From: Eilatimonas milleporae
GTDB lineage: Bacteria; Pseudomonadota; Alphaproteobacteria; Sphingomonadales; Kordiimonadaceae
Length of the DNA stretch: 64,000 nt
Direction: 5' to 3'
Assembly (NCBI RefSeq): GCF_003688555.1
Contig: NZ_REFR01000010.1
Location: forward strand, 723,466 to 787,465
Under the pieces are notes generated by a model that ran no database searches, was not told the DNA's origin, and saw nothing but the letters and a program-made list of their open reading frames with translations. Made by a program: the position numbers and the translations under genes. This document shows positions 53,166 to 61,745 of the stretch, one piece after another. Position 1 is the stretch's first letter. Every line of letters begins with the position of its first letter.

Positions 53166-53525
53166 ATGCTGATTTATACGATCACCGTTTCCGCCATGAC
53201 GATCAGGGCCGACAGCACTTATCCCCTCGGCGAGTCTTTCAGCGTCAACTACAGCATATGCGCACCCAGAGCTTACGACGCCTGTCGTGAAGCACTCACG
53301 CAAGCAAAACTGGTCTGCAATTGGGGACCCAATCAACTTATGGGACCGGTCTATCTGGAAAGGTTCATGACCGTGAGATGTCCCTCATGCGCAGATTACA
53401 AGCGGATTGTAGCCGTCCCGGAAGACTTCACCAAAGAACGCATCATGAAAGACTTTTTCGGCACCTTAATCGATTTCATTCAGCGCGCCTGCATCCAGAG
53501 CCCGGAACCCGATGAAGTGCCCTGA
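53166..53525 (+). CDS. Small protein, first of two tandem paralogues
   Basis: The 119-residue protein is preceded by GAGGAG. It shares its plan with the next gene: MLIYTITVSAMTIRADSTYP corresponds to MQTYTLIVAAMTVRYDGFCP, then PLGE, a middle DACREAL, a GP..L.GP motif, and a C-terminal helix. The two have equal length. The alpha/beta outline and paired cysteines (VRCPSCADY) are visible, but no family is recognised. Tandem duplication with strong divergence suggests variants of a binding protein. A nine-base-pair hairpin follows. Confidence 0.65.
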   Translation: MLIYTITVSAMTIRADSTYPLGESFSVNYSICAPRAYDACREALTQAKLVCNWGPNQLMGPVYLERFMTVRCPSCADYKRIVAVPEDFTKERIMKDFFGTLIDFIQRACIQSPEPDEVP

Positions 53526-53535
53526 ACCGCCACGA

Positions 53536-53557
53536 GGAAGGGGCATCAGCCCCTTCC
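53536..53557 (+). terminator. Hairpin after the first paralogue
   Basis: GGAAGGGGC (53536-53544) and GCCCCTTCC (53549-53557) form a perfect nine-base-pair stem with an ATCA loop. No U-run follows, so it may act as a 3' end stabiliser or a rho-assisted terminator. Confidence 0.65.
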
Positions 53558-53592
53558 GACTTTCCCTGCTGGCTAGATAAGGACCCCAAAGG

Positions 53593-53952
53593 ATGCAAAC
53601 CTACACCCTCATTGTGGCAGCAATGACCGTCAGATATGACGGCTTTTGTCCCCTCGGCGAACAATTCGCCACCGTCAGAATTGTCACTGCACCAGACCTC
53701 GATAATGCCTGCGTCAAAGCTCTTCAGGATGCAAGCGGCTGCGTTGATGCGGGACCGTTTCACCTGTTCGGTCCCTATTTTGTGTGCGCCGTCATCCCCG
53801 GCAGATGCCCGGATGTGACCGCCGCAAAAGACTTTCTGGAAGTCCCCAAACCTTATTGCAAATCCGAGCGGATGCGCACCTTTCACACGCATCTGACAAG
53901 AGTGTTGGAGTGGGAAAACATTCTTGCCACGGGACCGGACATTCCCTTTTGA
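53593..53952 (+). CDS. Small protein, second of two tandem paralogues
   Basis: The 119-residue protein has the same length and the same order of segments as the preceding gene (TYTLIVAAMTVRYDG, PLGEQFATV, NACVKAL, GPFHLFGPYF). It is clearly diverged, and the CPSC of its sister is reduced to RCPD. The ribosome site is weak (CCCCAAAGG). Function is unknown. A terminator-like hairpin with a T-rich tail follows. Confidence 0.65.
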   Translation: MQTYTLIVAAMTVRYDGFCPLGEQFATVRIVTAPDLDNACVKALQDASGCVDAGPFHLFGPYFVCAVIPGRCPDVTAAKDFLEVPKPYCKSERMRTFHTHLTRVLEWENILATGPDIPF

Positions 53953-53963
53953 GCCATCACACA

Positions 53964-53987
53964 GAAGAGGCAACGGCCCCTTCTTTT
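53964..53987 (+). terminator. Terminator after the second paralogue
   Basis: GAAGAGGC (53964-53971) pairs with GCCCCTTC (53976-53983) around AACG with one mismatch. It is followed by TTTT. It fits the habit of this region, in which each small gene has its own terminator. Confidence 0.7.
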
Positions 53988-54090
53988 CAGTTCTGAAACG
54001 GTACGCCAAAACGGAGACAAAGACTGTCTTTCTGACCTCCAAGCCTAAGCCACCGCACCGCACCGCGTCGAGGATGCCGGGTCCCCCCCA

Positions 54091-54110
54091 ATTTTTTTGA
54101 AGAAAAAAAT
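54091..54110. repeat. Poly-T/poly-A palindrome in a GC-rich setting
   Basis: ATTTTTTT-GAAG-AAAAAAAT is a perfect eight-base-pair inverted repeat. It is flanked on both sides by C-runs (54082-54089 and 54116-54120). In either direction a transcript would end in a U-run after GC-rich sequence. It may be a bidirectional terminator or a bent-DNA protein site. The spacer 53988-54214 around it holds no gene. Confidence 0.55.
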
Positions 54111-54214
54111 CGGCTCCCCCCGGCCCCGGCAAGCCGGCCACCTAAAGGTGGTCCCCGACCCAATCCGGCACGGCATCTTAGGCAAAAACGGTATCAAGAC
54201 AAAGGAGACGGATC

Positions 54215-54397
54215 ATGCAGAGCATTGCACGCGAAATCGACGATCTTCAAGCCGAACTGACAGGAGCCATTCTGAGCAAAACAGAGCGTAAAAAAGCACA
54301 GACCAGACTGGCGGATCTGCGTAAACAACAGACGGAACAGACCGCCGACTTCCTGCAAATGATCGAACAACATGATGATGAAATGGTTCATCCTTGA
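54215..54397 (+). CDS. Small coiled-coil protein
   Basis: The 60-residue protein is preceded by an AAAGGAG site. Nearly the whole chain is a charged amphipathic helix with leucines in heptad-like spacing (IAREIDDLQAELTGAILSK; TRLADLRKQQTEQTADFLQM), so it probably forms a coiled-coil dimer. No family is recognised. It has its own terminator hairpin and lies tail to tail with the GntR-type regulator. Confidence 0.65.
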   Translation: MQSIAREIDDLQAELTGAILSKTERKKAQTRLADLRKQQTEQTADFLQMIEQHDDEMVHP

Positions 54398-54407
54398 GAT
54401 CAATAAC

Positions 54408-54427
54408 GGAGGGGTTGCGGCCCCTCC
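54408..54427. terminator. Hairpin between convergent genes
   Basis: GGAGGGG (54408-54414) and CCCCTCC (54421-54427) form a perfect stem with a six-base loop. It lies between the coiled-coil gene and the convergent regulator gene and could serve both. Confidence 0.65.
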
Positions 54428-54436
54428 CGCCACCGC

Positions 54437-55075
54437 CTATTGCGCCGCGATCCGTACAGGCTCGACACCGCCTAGAAAATGGGTCCGGCACATGGACAAA
54501 AATCTTTCCGTACGGCCCATCTCCATGGCATCAATCAGATAGGCGTGTTCACAAACGTAACGGAACACTTCCTCCTGACTGCTGAAACGTGTCCGGTTTT
54601 TCAAAAGCTGCTGCGTGCCGAGACAACAAATCTGACGCGCCAACGGCCCGGTATCCACCGCATGAATGATGCAGGCATGGAAGGCCGCGTCCAAATCCGC
54701 CGCCTCGTCAAACCGCTCATGGCGTCCGGCTCCGCACATGCTCAAATTGATCTGCTTGAGGCGGCTCAACAGTCTTTTGGTCAGCACAGGCGTCAGCTTT
54801 TCCAGTGCATACACCTCCAAGATCACACGCAATTCCATGGCCTGATCCAGCGTCGCTTGAGACGTGGACGCCACCACATAGCCGCCTCTCATGCCGTCCG
54901 GTACGCGGTCAATCCAGCCCTCACACGCCAGCGTCTCCAAGATAGTTTTCGCCATCGACCGGCCCACATCATACAGCTTGCAAATCTTGCGCAGCGACAA
55001 TGTTTCATCCTCGGCCAAAACGCCGCTCTGAATGTCGCTGATCACGTTGCAGACATGTTGCTCTGTGTCCGTCAT
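54437..55075 (-). CDS. GntR-family regulator with FCD domain
   Basis: The 212-residue protein has an N-terminal winged helix: LSLRKICKLYDVGRSMAKTI is the recognition-helix region, and GWIDRVPDGMRGGYVV the wing. An all-helical FCD effector domain follows (about residues 75-205), with AADLDAAFHACIIHAVD and CEHAYLIDAME supplying the Asp/His residues that bind metal and a carboxylate ligand in this family. On a conjugative element such a regulator probably senses a small metabolite and controls transfer genes. The repeats at 55513-55621 are a possible operator. The gene is transcribed away from the transfer block. Confidence 0.75.
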   Translation of the reverse strand: MTDTEQHVCNVISDIQSGVLAEDETLSLRKICKLYDVGRSMAKTILETLACEGWIDRVPDGMRGGYVVASTSQATLDQAMELRVILEVYALEKLTPVLTKRLLSRLKQINLSMCGAGRHERFDEAADLDAAFHACIIHAVDTGPLARQICCLGTQQLLKNRTRFSSQEEVFRYVCEHAYLIDAMEMGRTERFLSMCRTHFLGGVEPVRIAAQ

Positions 55076-55098
55076 GGCGGTATGATGACGGCTTCGGC

Positions 55099-55356
55099 TC
55101 AGCCTTGACCCGGCTTGTGTGGCGGCTTCTGTGTGGGCCGGGGCGTTAGACGGGTCAGGGCTTGTCCCAGTCCGATTGCGCCCACCGCGCTGGCCAGCTT
55201 GGCAAGGTCCCGCACGTCAAGATCGTCCCCCATCGCACGCACGAACGGCATACCGTAACTGACCGCCAGTTCCTGTTCCTTGGCTTCTATCGCCTCGGTC
55301 AAAGCCTGTTTCTGGGCCTGCAAATCCGACAATGATACGCTCTTGCGCCGTGCCAT
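55099..55356 (-). CDS. Small coiled-coil protein, possible TraC/MobC-like accessory factor
   Basis: The 85-residue protein is preceded by GGAGAC. The N-terminal half is a charged helix (LSDLQAQKQALTEAIEAKEQEL), the middle is compact (GDDLDVRDLAKLASAVGAIG), and the C-terminus is basic and proline-rich. Short proteins of this build lie beside oriT regions as DNA-bending or relaxosome helpers. That role is inferred from its position directly next to the repeat array. It lies upstream of, and on the same strand as, the GntR-type regulator. Confidence 0.5.
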   Translation of the reverse strand: MARRKSVSLSDLQAQKQALTEAIEAKEQELAVSYGMPFVRAMGDDLDVRDLAKLASAVGAIGLGQALTRLTPRPTQKPPHKPGQG

Positions 55357-55709
55357 GTGGCGTCTCCTTCATATGATTGAAAAAAGACCCCCCAATTCAA
55401 TCCCCGGCAAAGAGGACCCCTCCAGTGTGTTGAGCGGATACGCTAAAAGCAAGCTTTACGCGCAAAATCGTGAACACACCTGATGCACAAACTGCGTTCC
55501 AAATTCTTCAATGTTTACAATATGTTTACCGTTTACAGAAAAAAATGTCCCGTTTACGCGGCTGTGTTTACAGAGCGGAAAAAAAGGAAAGCCGTTGTTT
55601 ACCATGGCGCTATCCGTTTACACGCAAAGGAAAAAAACTTGCTCAATTAGCTTTTTTATGGTTGAGTAAAGGTGCCTGAAATGTCTTTGCGGCTCTATGG
55701 GAGCTGCAC
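55357..55709. other. Probable origin of transfer region
   Basis: This gene-free, AT-rich spacer separates the divergent accessory gene from the ribbon-helix-helix, coupling protein and relaxase genes. In R388-type systems the same position holds oriT. It contains the GTTTAC repeat array and several poly-A tracts (55539-55546, 55580-55586, 55631-55637) that could bend DNA. A 69-codon frame crossing it (55470-55679) is probably meaningless. I could not identify the nick site by sequence. Confidence 0.6.
55513..55621 (+). repeat. Seven GTTTAC repeats
   Basis: GTTTAC occurs at 55513, 55524, 55531, 55552, 55566, 55597 and 55616, all in the same orientation within 109 bases. Several spacings are multiples of seven (7, 21 and 14). 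Same-strand clustering of this density is not expected by chance. Such iterated hexamers are typical binding sites for ribbon-helix-helix proteins, and one is encoded 88 bases downstream. Confidence 0.75.
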
Positions 55710-56033
55710 ATGCTTGTCCCTCTCGGCACGAGACTCGAAAAGGCGACTTACGACAAATTCATTAACCTGGCAGAGACCAACGGTCTCTCTCGCTCCGAAC
55801 TATTGCGCGTCCTTGTGGAGGAAGCCGTCAAGGGTGACAAATTCCGTCCGGTCACCGAAGACAAAGTTCTCTTTACCATGCTCGGGATTGTCACCAAGAG
55901 CTTTTTCCTGAACCAGTTTCTCGCGGAAGCCCTCGACAAAAAAAGCGCCAAGGCGGTTCTGGAAAACGCGGAAGTCTATCTACTGGACAAGGGCATCATC
56001 CAACCTTGCGACCCGGAGGCGGACGATGTCTAG
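55710..56033 (+). CDS. Ribbon-helix-helix protein, TrwA-like relaxosome factor
   Basis: The 107-residue protein is preceded by GGGAG. The first 45 residues have the ribbon-helix-helix outline: a short strand (MLVPLGTRLEKA), a helix (TYDKFINLAET), a turn (NGLSRSE) and a second helix (LLRVLVEEAV). The remainder is helical and could form a tetramer interface. In plasmid R388 the equivalent protein, TrwA, binds oriT, stimulates the relaxase and represses the operon. The gene order here (this gene, coupling protein, MobF relaxase) is the same. Its last codons overlap the coupling protein start. Confidence 0.72.
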   Translation: MLVPLGTRLEKATYDKFINLAETNGLSRSELLRVLVEEAVKGDKFRPVTEDKVLFTMLGIVTKSFFLNQFLAEALDKKSAKAVLENAEVYLLDKGIIQPCDPEADDV

Positions 56034-58224
56034 GTTCTTTGACTCCGCGACCACCACCTTTGTCCGGGGCGCACAAACCACGATCCATGAGATCAAGATG
56101 ATGGCGCAGTCACTCAGGATGACCCTTTTCATCGCGGTCATTTTGATCAGCGTCATGGCGGGTATTCAGGCGTGGAATGTGACCTCACCACGGGACCGCT
56201 ACATCGTAACCACCTTCTTCACAGCCACCTTCAAAACCATCGTTTATGGGAACAAAGGGACGGTTCATTACCAGACTTTGAGCGGCAAACATCTCCGAGT
56301 GTCAGCCATCAGATTCGTCAAATCAAATACGGCCAAGACGGTCTGGCTCAAGATCGGCAGTGGGGCCGTGCAAGGGGCACTCTATGGATTGTCCATCGCT
56401 TCCATTCTCATTCTGATCATCTTGATCTTCTTCTATTATAATGGCCGCCGGGTGGCGAAGGATTTCCATGTCCGGGGCTCACGCATCGGCACCACCGGCG
56501 AGTTGGCCACCCATTTCAAGGCACTGGGCGACCCCGGTACGCTGTCCATAGGTGGCGTGCGCCTGCCCCACTTTTTTGAGACCATGAATCTCGCCATGGT
56601 GGGCGCATCCCGCACGGGAAAGTCCCGTCAGATTATCGACGCGCTGATCGCGATCCGACAAGGACGCCAGAAGGCCGTCATTTATGACTTCGGCGGGTTG
56701 TTCATCAAGCATTTCTATAGGCCGGGAAAGGACTATATCCTCAATCCCATGGACGAACGGTCCGTGGAATGGCGTCCCTGGTATGATCTGACCGAAGCCC
56801 CGCATTATGCCCAGCAAGCGCATTCCCTGTTTCCAGATGAACGCGGACAGGAGCCCTTCTGGACGTTGTCTGCGCGTGCGGTCTATGCCGCTCTGACACG
56901 CAAGCTGGCCACCTTCAAAGACAGGAAACCAAGCATAGAAGATCTACTTTACTGGACACTGCAATCCAAGGCGGAGGATGTGGTCGATTTTCTCGAAGGC
57001 ACGGAAGCCACCAGTGCTTTTGGTAAAGATAAAACCGCCTCCTCGGTCATGGCCCATGTGGCAGCCTATCTCCAATCCTTCAACTATCTCAAGACGGAAG
57101 GACAGCCTTTTTCGCTGCGCCAGTGGGTCCAGAATGAAGAGGATGAAGGCTGGCTATTCATCGCGACACGCGACGATCATGTGGACGCGGTCCGCCCGCT
57201 CATAAGCCTGTGGATGGATATCGTGGTCTCCGCCATCATGACCCTGCCAGAGAATATGAACCGGCGGATCTTCTATATCATTGATGAATTGACGACATTG
57301 AATGCCCTGCCCTCTTTGCCCAAGGCGCTCGCACACGCCGCCAAATATGGCGGCAGCGGCATCATCGGCTATCAGTCCAAACCGCTTCTGGAAGGTAAAT
57401 ATGGCAATGCGGCCGCGGCCATCTCAGGAGGCTGCCATACGAAATGCATTTACCGATGCAATGACAATGAAACCTGCAAATGGGCGGAGGACGCCATCGG
57501 TTCCGCGGAACAGGCCGAGAGCAATGACGGCATTTCTTTCGGCATCAATGATATCCGCGACGGCAGAAGCGTGAATATCGTAAGACGCAGCCAGCCCATC
57601 GTCATGGCCAGCGAAATCAACAATCTGAAAAACCTGCAATTCTATTTTCGCGCCGGGTCCAACACGCCCGTCGTACCCATCGAACTGATTTATCAGGAAC
57701 TGCCGCAAGTCGCCCACGACTTCATACCGCGCGAGAATGAGAAAATCATCACAGAATGGAATACCGAAAAGATGGCCCGCCTGCCTGCGCCGTCCGCATC
57801 CGCCAAAACAGAGACTGACAGACATCCGCCGAAACCCGCGTCGAACGACCCCAAAGCCCCCGAAACGCTGCCAGCCGAACCTGAAAGAGGGCCTGCCGCC
57901 ACAGACACGGCACCGAACAGCCCTGATACACAAGTTGCCGAACAAGGGGTAGAACCGGACGGGCCTGAAACCCAATCGCATAAAACACCTCCTGGCAAGA
58001 CAGACGGCACGGCTTCTCCACCCACCCCGAACGTGGCGCAAACGCCGTCCGATACCGAACCCTATATGCACCCGGTCATCAAGGACGCCCCCATCCAGGA
58101 AAAGCCAAAATCCCCGGTCAAAAAACGTGCCCAGAGAAAACAAAAACCAGCCGAGACACAACATGAACTGGCGAACCTGATCCCGGATTCCATCCGCAAA
58201 AACACGTCTCACGGAAAGCGGTAG
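56026..58224 (+). CDS. Type IV coupling protein (TraD/TrwB family)
   Basis: The 732-residue protein has two N-terminal membrane helices (about residues 28-48, LFIAVILISVMAGIQAW, and 122-145). An ATPase follows with Walker A GASRTGKSRQ (about 191-200), IYDFGG, the Walker B region FYIIDELTTL (about residue 420) and GIIGYQS. The last 150 residues are proline-rich and probably disordered. Coupling proteins carry the relaxase-DNA complex to the secretion channel. It starts within the RHH gene and ends three bases before the relaxase gene. No channel genes are in the window, so the element either encodes them elsewhere or borrows them. Confidence 0.88.
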   Translation: MSRFFDSATTTFVRGAQTTIHEIKMMAQSLRMTLFIAVILISVMAGIQAWNVTSPRDRYIVTTFFTATFKTIVYGNKGTVHYQTLSGKHLRVSAIRFVKSNTAKTVWLKIGSGAVQGALYGLSIASILILIILIFFYYNGRRVAKDFHVRGSRIGTTGELATHFKALGDPGTLSIGGVRLPHFFETMNLAMVGASRTGKSRQIIDALIAIRQGRQKAVIYDFGGLFIKHFYRPGKDYILNPMDERSVEWRPWYDLTEAPHYAQQAHSLFPDERGQEPFWTLSARAVYAALTRKLATFKDRKPSIEDLLYWTLQSKAEDVVDFLEGTEATSAFGKDKTASSVMAHVAAYLQSFNYLKTEGQPFSLRQWVQNEEDEGWLFIATRDDHVDAVRPLISLWMDIVVSAIMTLPENMNRRIFYIIDELTTLNALPSLPKALAHAAKYGGSGIIGYQSKPLLEGKYGNAAAAISGGCHTKCIYRCNDNETCKWAEDAIGSAEQAESNDGISFGINDIRDGRSVNIVRRSQPIVMASEINNLKNLQFYFRAGSNTPVVPIELIYQELPQVAHDFIPRENEKIITEWNTEKMARLPAPSASAKTETDRHPPKPASNDPKAPETLPAEPERGPAATDTAPNSPDTQVAEQGVEPDGPETQSHKTPPGKTDGTASPPTPNVAQTPSDTEPYMHPVIKDAPIQEKPKSPVKKRAQRKQKPAETQHELANLIPDSIRKNTSHGKR

Positions 58225-58227
58225 GCA

Positions 58228-61152
58228 ATGCTGTCCATAGGAAAAATAGACGCCAGTCCGGGCGTAGCAGCCCGCTACTACAAGCAGGGCGATTATTACA
58301 CCAAATCGACACAGGAGGTATCCGCCTGGGCCGGCAAGGGGTCACAGCTTTTGGGTCTAAATGGTCCCGTCAAAGCCCGTGATCTGGAAAAAGTCCTCAG
58401 CGGAATCCTGCCAAAAGGACACACCGCCGGTTGGGCCAATAACCATAAAGGGCATGCGAAAGGCTGGGATTTAACCTTCTCGGCCCCGAAAGGCGTGAGC
58501 GTCATGGCCACCGTTGGCACCGATAACCGCCTTGTTCAGGCCCATAGAGAGTCCGTCAAAGAGGCGCTGTCATGGATGGAAACCTATGCCTATGTCCGTG
58601 TCCGTTCCGAAGATAAGAGTATCGTCTTCAAACAGACCGGCAATCTCGTGGCCGGCATGTTCACGGAGTTTTTTTCCCGCGCCCTGGATCCCCAGCTCCA
58701 TACCCATTGCCCCGTCGCCAACATGACCTATGACACCGAGCGGACCGGCTGGTATGCGCTACACAGCGACGCTTTGTACAAAATGAAAATGGCCGCCGGC
58801 CAGATCTACCGCAATGCGTTGGCCTTCCGTGCACGGGAATTGGGGTATGCGATCACGGCGAATGCCAGGACCGGCCTCTTCGATATTACCGGCGTTCCCG
58901 AGAGCCTGCTCGACATCTATTCCCAAAGACGCAAAGAGATCAAAGAGCATGCCGATAAGGAAGGGTGGAAGTCAGCCGAGGATCTGGCCCGCGCCACGCT
59001 GCTGACCCGGCCAAACAAAAAACATGCTGACCATGAAAGCATCATGGGCGATCTCAGGCTCCGGGCAAAAGACAATCTTCTGTCTCTTGCCAAGCTGAAA
59101 TTGCACGCCGAGCAACGGGAAGCCCCGGTCCAGCGCGACACCAAGCATGCAAGACGAGCCGTCAAATTGGGGTTGTCCCATCTTTCCTCTCGCGAAGCGG
59201 TTTTCGAGCATGGGCATGCTGTTCAGGAATCCCTCAAGACCAATATCGGACAGGTCACGCTTGAAGATATAGAAGCCGAGTTGCCTGAACAGAGTGGTCG
59301 TTACCGCTACCAGTCTACGCAACAGCAAACCGGAGGGAAACGCATTTATCAGGGTCATACCTTAGAAAACTCGGTCGTCTGGGAAACCCGCCTCTGGAAA
59401 CTTCTGGAACGCGGCAGACGTGTTGTCAGACCCCTCGCCAATGAAAAAAGAACGCACACAGCCCTTGCCGTGTCGAGCCTTACACAGGAGCAAAAAGGGG
59501 CGGCCCGCTATGTACTCAGAAGCCGCAACCGCTTTTTATCCATCGAAGGCGTGGCCGGCGCTGGCAAATCCCACCTGATCAGAACACTTGTGGAAGCCGT
59601 GCCCAGCCGGATCTTCTATGCGCTCGCCCCCACGGCATCGGCTGCCCTCGACCTGGGTGAAAGTGCCGGGATACAGGGCGGCACCTTGGCGGGTTTTCTC
59701 CAGAAAGGAGGCCGAGATACCAACCACAAAACCATCCTGGTTGTGGACGAAGCCTCCATGTCCAGCACACGCCAGGCAGTTCGCCTAATGCAAATCGCTG
59801 AGAAAAAGTTCGCCCGGATACTCTTCACTGGCCAACGCAAACAGTTCGACAGTATTGAACAGGGTAAGCCATACAGCTTGATGCTGGATGCCGGCTTGGA
59901 AGGCCCTTATCTGAAAAAAAGCTACCGTCAGAAAAACGGAGCCATGAAGTATCTGGTCGCCGCGGCCAAGGACGGAAAGGTATCATCCGTTTTCAATCTT
60001 CTCGGTGACCGCGTGGAAGAAATCGACAACGAATGTCTGGCCAAAGAGGTGGCTGACAAATGGATCGGGCACGCCAAGCGGGACCATATCCAGATCGCCT
60101 CACTTGACAATAAAGGGCGCATTGCCATCAACGGCTACATCCGCGATCACCTTCAGTCCGACGGGATCATCAGCAGCCGTGATCATCAGTTCCATGTGCT
60201 GTCATCAAAAGCTCTGACGCCCGCTCAACTCACCCTGGCCGACTATTATGACAAAGGCGACCGGGTGGTCTTTCACATGGGCCACAATTCAATGGACGTC
60301 GAAAAGGACGAACAATATGAGGTGCTTCAGGTCAAGAGCGGTATGGTCCACCTGAAGCCTAGAAAATCCGGCAAACCTCTGATCTTTGATCCCCTGACAT
60401 CCACAACAAAAGGCATGTCACTCTACCGCTATCTCTCGCGCGAGCTGTCCGTGGGGGACAAGATCCAATGGAGACAGAATCTCTCAAACGGTCATAACAT
60501 CCAGAACGGCCATACCGGGAAAGTCGTGGCCATCAATGGAGATAAGGCTACAATTACGTTCGATCATGGCGTCCAAAGCACGATTGATCTGAAGGAGCAT
60601 CCTTATTGGGACCACGGCTATGCCATCACGACATACAAACAACAGGGCAAGACGACACCCATAAACTGGATCGTGGCCAATACTCAAAACTCCCCGGAAA
60701 TCAACCAAAAGACTCTCTATGTCTCTGTGAGCCGGGCTCAATACAGCGTCCAAATCTTTACCGACAATGTGAAACGGTTCCGCAGCACCATTGAAAAGAA
60801 TCCAGGTGGAAAAACATCCTCGCTAGAAGGTCTCGGGGTCGATATCAAACTGCCGGAAGCTGAGGACCGCCGAATTCCGGAAACCCGGCATCTCGAAAAA
60901 ATATTCGACCGTTTTCCGGAAAATATACGCACTTCGGCCATGAATGTGCTGGATATCTTCGAGCAACGGCGACGCACACATGAACAGCACGCCGACCGTC
61001 ATCCCACCATCTCTAAAGCCACGAAATCTCTTGGAAAAGACCTCAAAACCAGCGCGGCCGAACAAACCCGGTCACGCGAAAACGAAGCAGGCCATGACGC
61101 GCGTACGGCCGAACCGTCCCACTCCCGCGCATATGAAGGAATCGAGAGATAA
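58228..61152 (+). CDS. MobF-family relaxase-helicase (TraI/TrwC type)
   Basis: The 974-residue protein has a relaxase domain at about 1-300 with two tyrosine pairs, Y17/Y18 and Y23/Y24, as in TraI of F, and DPQLHTH providing H158 and H160. The histidine that normally completes the metal triad lies in a HDTSR-like segment. Here that segment reads EFFSR, with E147 in its place. The helicase part has EGVAGAGKSHL (Walker A, about residue 440), VVDEASMSS (about 505) and late superfamily-1 motifs (GYAITTYKQQGKTT; YVSVSRAQYS). The enzyme would nick oriT, stay covalently bound and unwind the transferred strand. Confidence 0.9.
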   Translation: MLSIGKIDASPGVAARYYKQGDYYTKSTQEVSAWAGKGSQLLGLNGPVKARDLEKVLSGILPKGHTAGWANNHKGHAKGWDLTFSAPKGVSVMATVGTDNRLVQAHRESVKEALSWMETYAYVRVRSEDKSIVFKQTGNLVAGMFTEFFSRALDPQLHTHCPVANMTYDTERTGWYALHSDALYKMKMAAGQIYRNALAFRARELGYAITANARTGLFDITGVPESLLDIYSQRRKEIKEHADKEGWKSAEDLARATLLTRPNKKHADHESIMGDLRLRAKDNLLSLAKLKLHAEQREAPVQRDTKHARRAVKLGLSHLSSREAVFEHGHAVQESLKTNIGQVTLEDIEAELPEQSGRYRYQSTQQQTGGKRIYQGHTLENSVVWETRLWKLLERGRRVVRPLANEKRTHTALAVSSLTQEQKGAARYVLRSRNRFLSIEGVAGAGKSHLIRTLVEAVPSRIFYALAPTASAALDLGESAGIQGGTLAGFLQKGGRDTNHKTILVVDEASMSSTRQAVRLMQIAEKKFARILFTGQRKQFDSIEQGKPYSLMLDAGLEGPYLKKSYRQKNGAMKYLVAAAKDGKVSSVFNLLGDRVEEIDNECLAKEVADKWIGHAKRDHIQIASLDNKGRIAINGYIRDHLQSDGIISSRDHQFHVLSSKALTPAQLTLADYYDKGDRVVFHMGHNSMDVEKDEQYEVLQVKSGMVHLKPRKSGKPLIFDPLTSTTKGMSLYRYLSRELSVGDKIQWRQNLSNGHNIQNGHTGKVVAINGDKATITFDHGVQSTIDLKEHPYWDHGYAITTYKQQGKTTPINWIVANTQNSPEINQKTLYVSVSRAQYSVQIFTDNVKRFRSTIEKNPGGKTSSLEGLGVDIKLPEAEDRRIPETRHLEKIFDRFPENIRTSAMNVLDIFEQRRRTHEQHADRHPTISKATKSLGKDLKTSAAEQTRSRENEAGHDARTAEPSHSRAYEGIER

Positions 61153-61606
61153 CGTCCGCGCCGAAACCATTCACCAAAAACAACAAAGCCACCCGCGTGC
61201 CGACCTGACAGACCTGGCCATCTGCGAGCAACAGATCTTGTTCGACCGGTAATACGGCGTCCGACGCACACGGGCGCTTAAAATGAAACAACGTGTGGGC
61301 GAAGAGGAACACGCCCGGTATCACGCGCAACTCAAGCAGTCGGGTATCGACAGACGCTGTTTCATTGCAACAGCGGTGTTCGGACTGGAGACCCCCGAGA
61401 TCCATGTCTTGAGGCGGTTCCGATCCGTCATAGAATCTCCTTTCAAAGCTCAGGAAACGCTCTCCACTTTTGCGAACCAAGTCCACTATCGGGTTGCACG
61501 AGATTTTGTGCTTGGTCGTTTCCTGCTGAAGAAGGGAATTCAGCAGGCGGGCAATCGAAACATATATGGCCCTGGTGCAGGCGAGATCATCCTTCACCGC
61601 CGCTGA
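61133..61606 (+). pseudogene. CFIATA-motif small protein gene split by an in-frame stop
   Basis: One reading frame is open from 61133 to 61606 except for a single TAA at 61250-61252. Before it the frame gives DLTDLAICEQQILFDR. After it the frame gives YGVRRTRALKMKQRVG and then RRCFIATAVFGLETPEIHVLRRFR, the CFI-box seen in many small bacterial proteins. The coherent composition on both sides suggests one protein of about 157 residues interrupted by a nonsense codon. The downstream part could alternatively start at the ATG at 61283, which has no good ribosome site. Function is unknown. It follows the relaxase gene and overlaps its end. Confidence 0.5.
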
Positions 61607-61674
61607 GCCGGTTTCCACACCTATTATTTGTCTATGAATAGATTTACATTGAGATTTTTTTGTATATTTATATA

Positions 61675-61699
61675 TTGACAAAAATTTATTAAATGTCAA
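61675..61699 (+). promoter_or_regulatory. Promoter and operator of the mobile mystery pair
   Basis: TTGACA (61675-61680) and TGTCAA (61694-61699) form an inverted repeat in a very AT-rich segment 47 bases ahead of the HTH gene. TTGACA also matches the -35 hexamer, with AT-rich -10 candidates just beyond. TGTCAA recurs at the gene start (61749-61754). This fits autorepression by the encoded HTH protein. Confidence 0.55.
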
Positions 61700-61745
61700 T
61701 AAATATATCAACCATAATGGCAAAATGTAAATATATAGGTATACA

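Noticed and set aside
55470..55679. 69-codon frame across the GTTTAC repeats
   Set aside because: Its product is low in structure and rich in Lys/Arg, and the repeats better explain the sequence.
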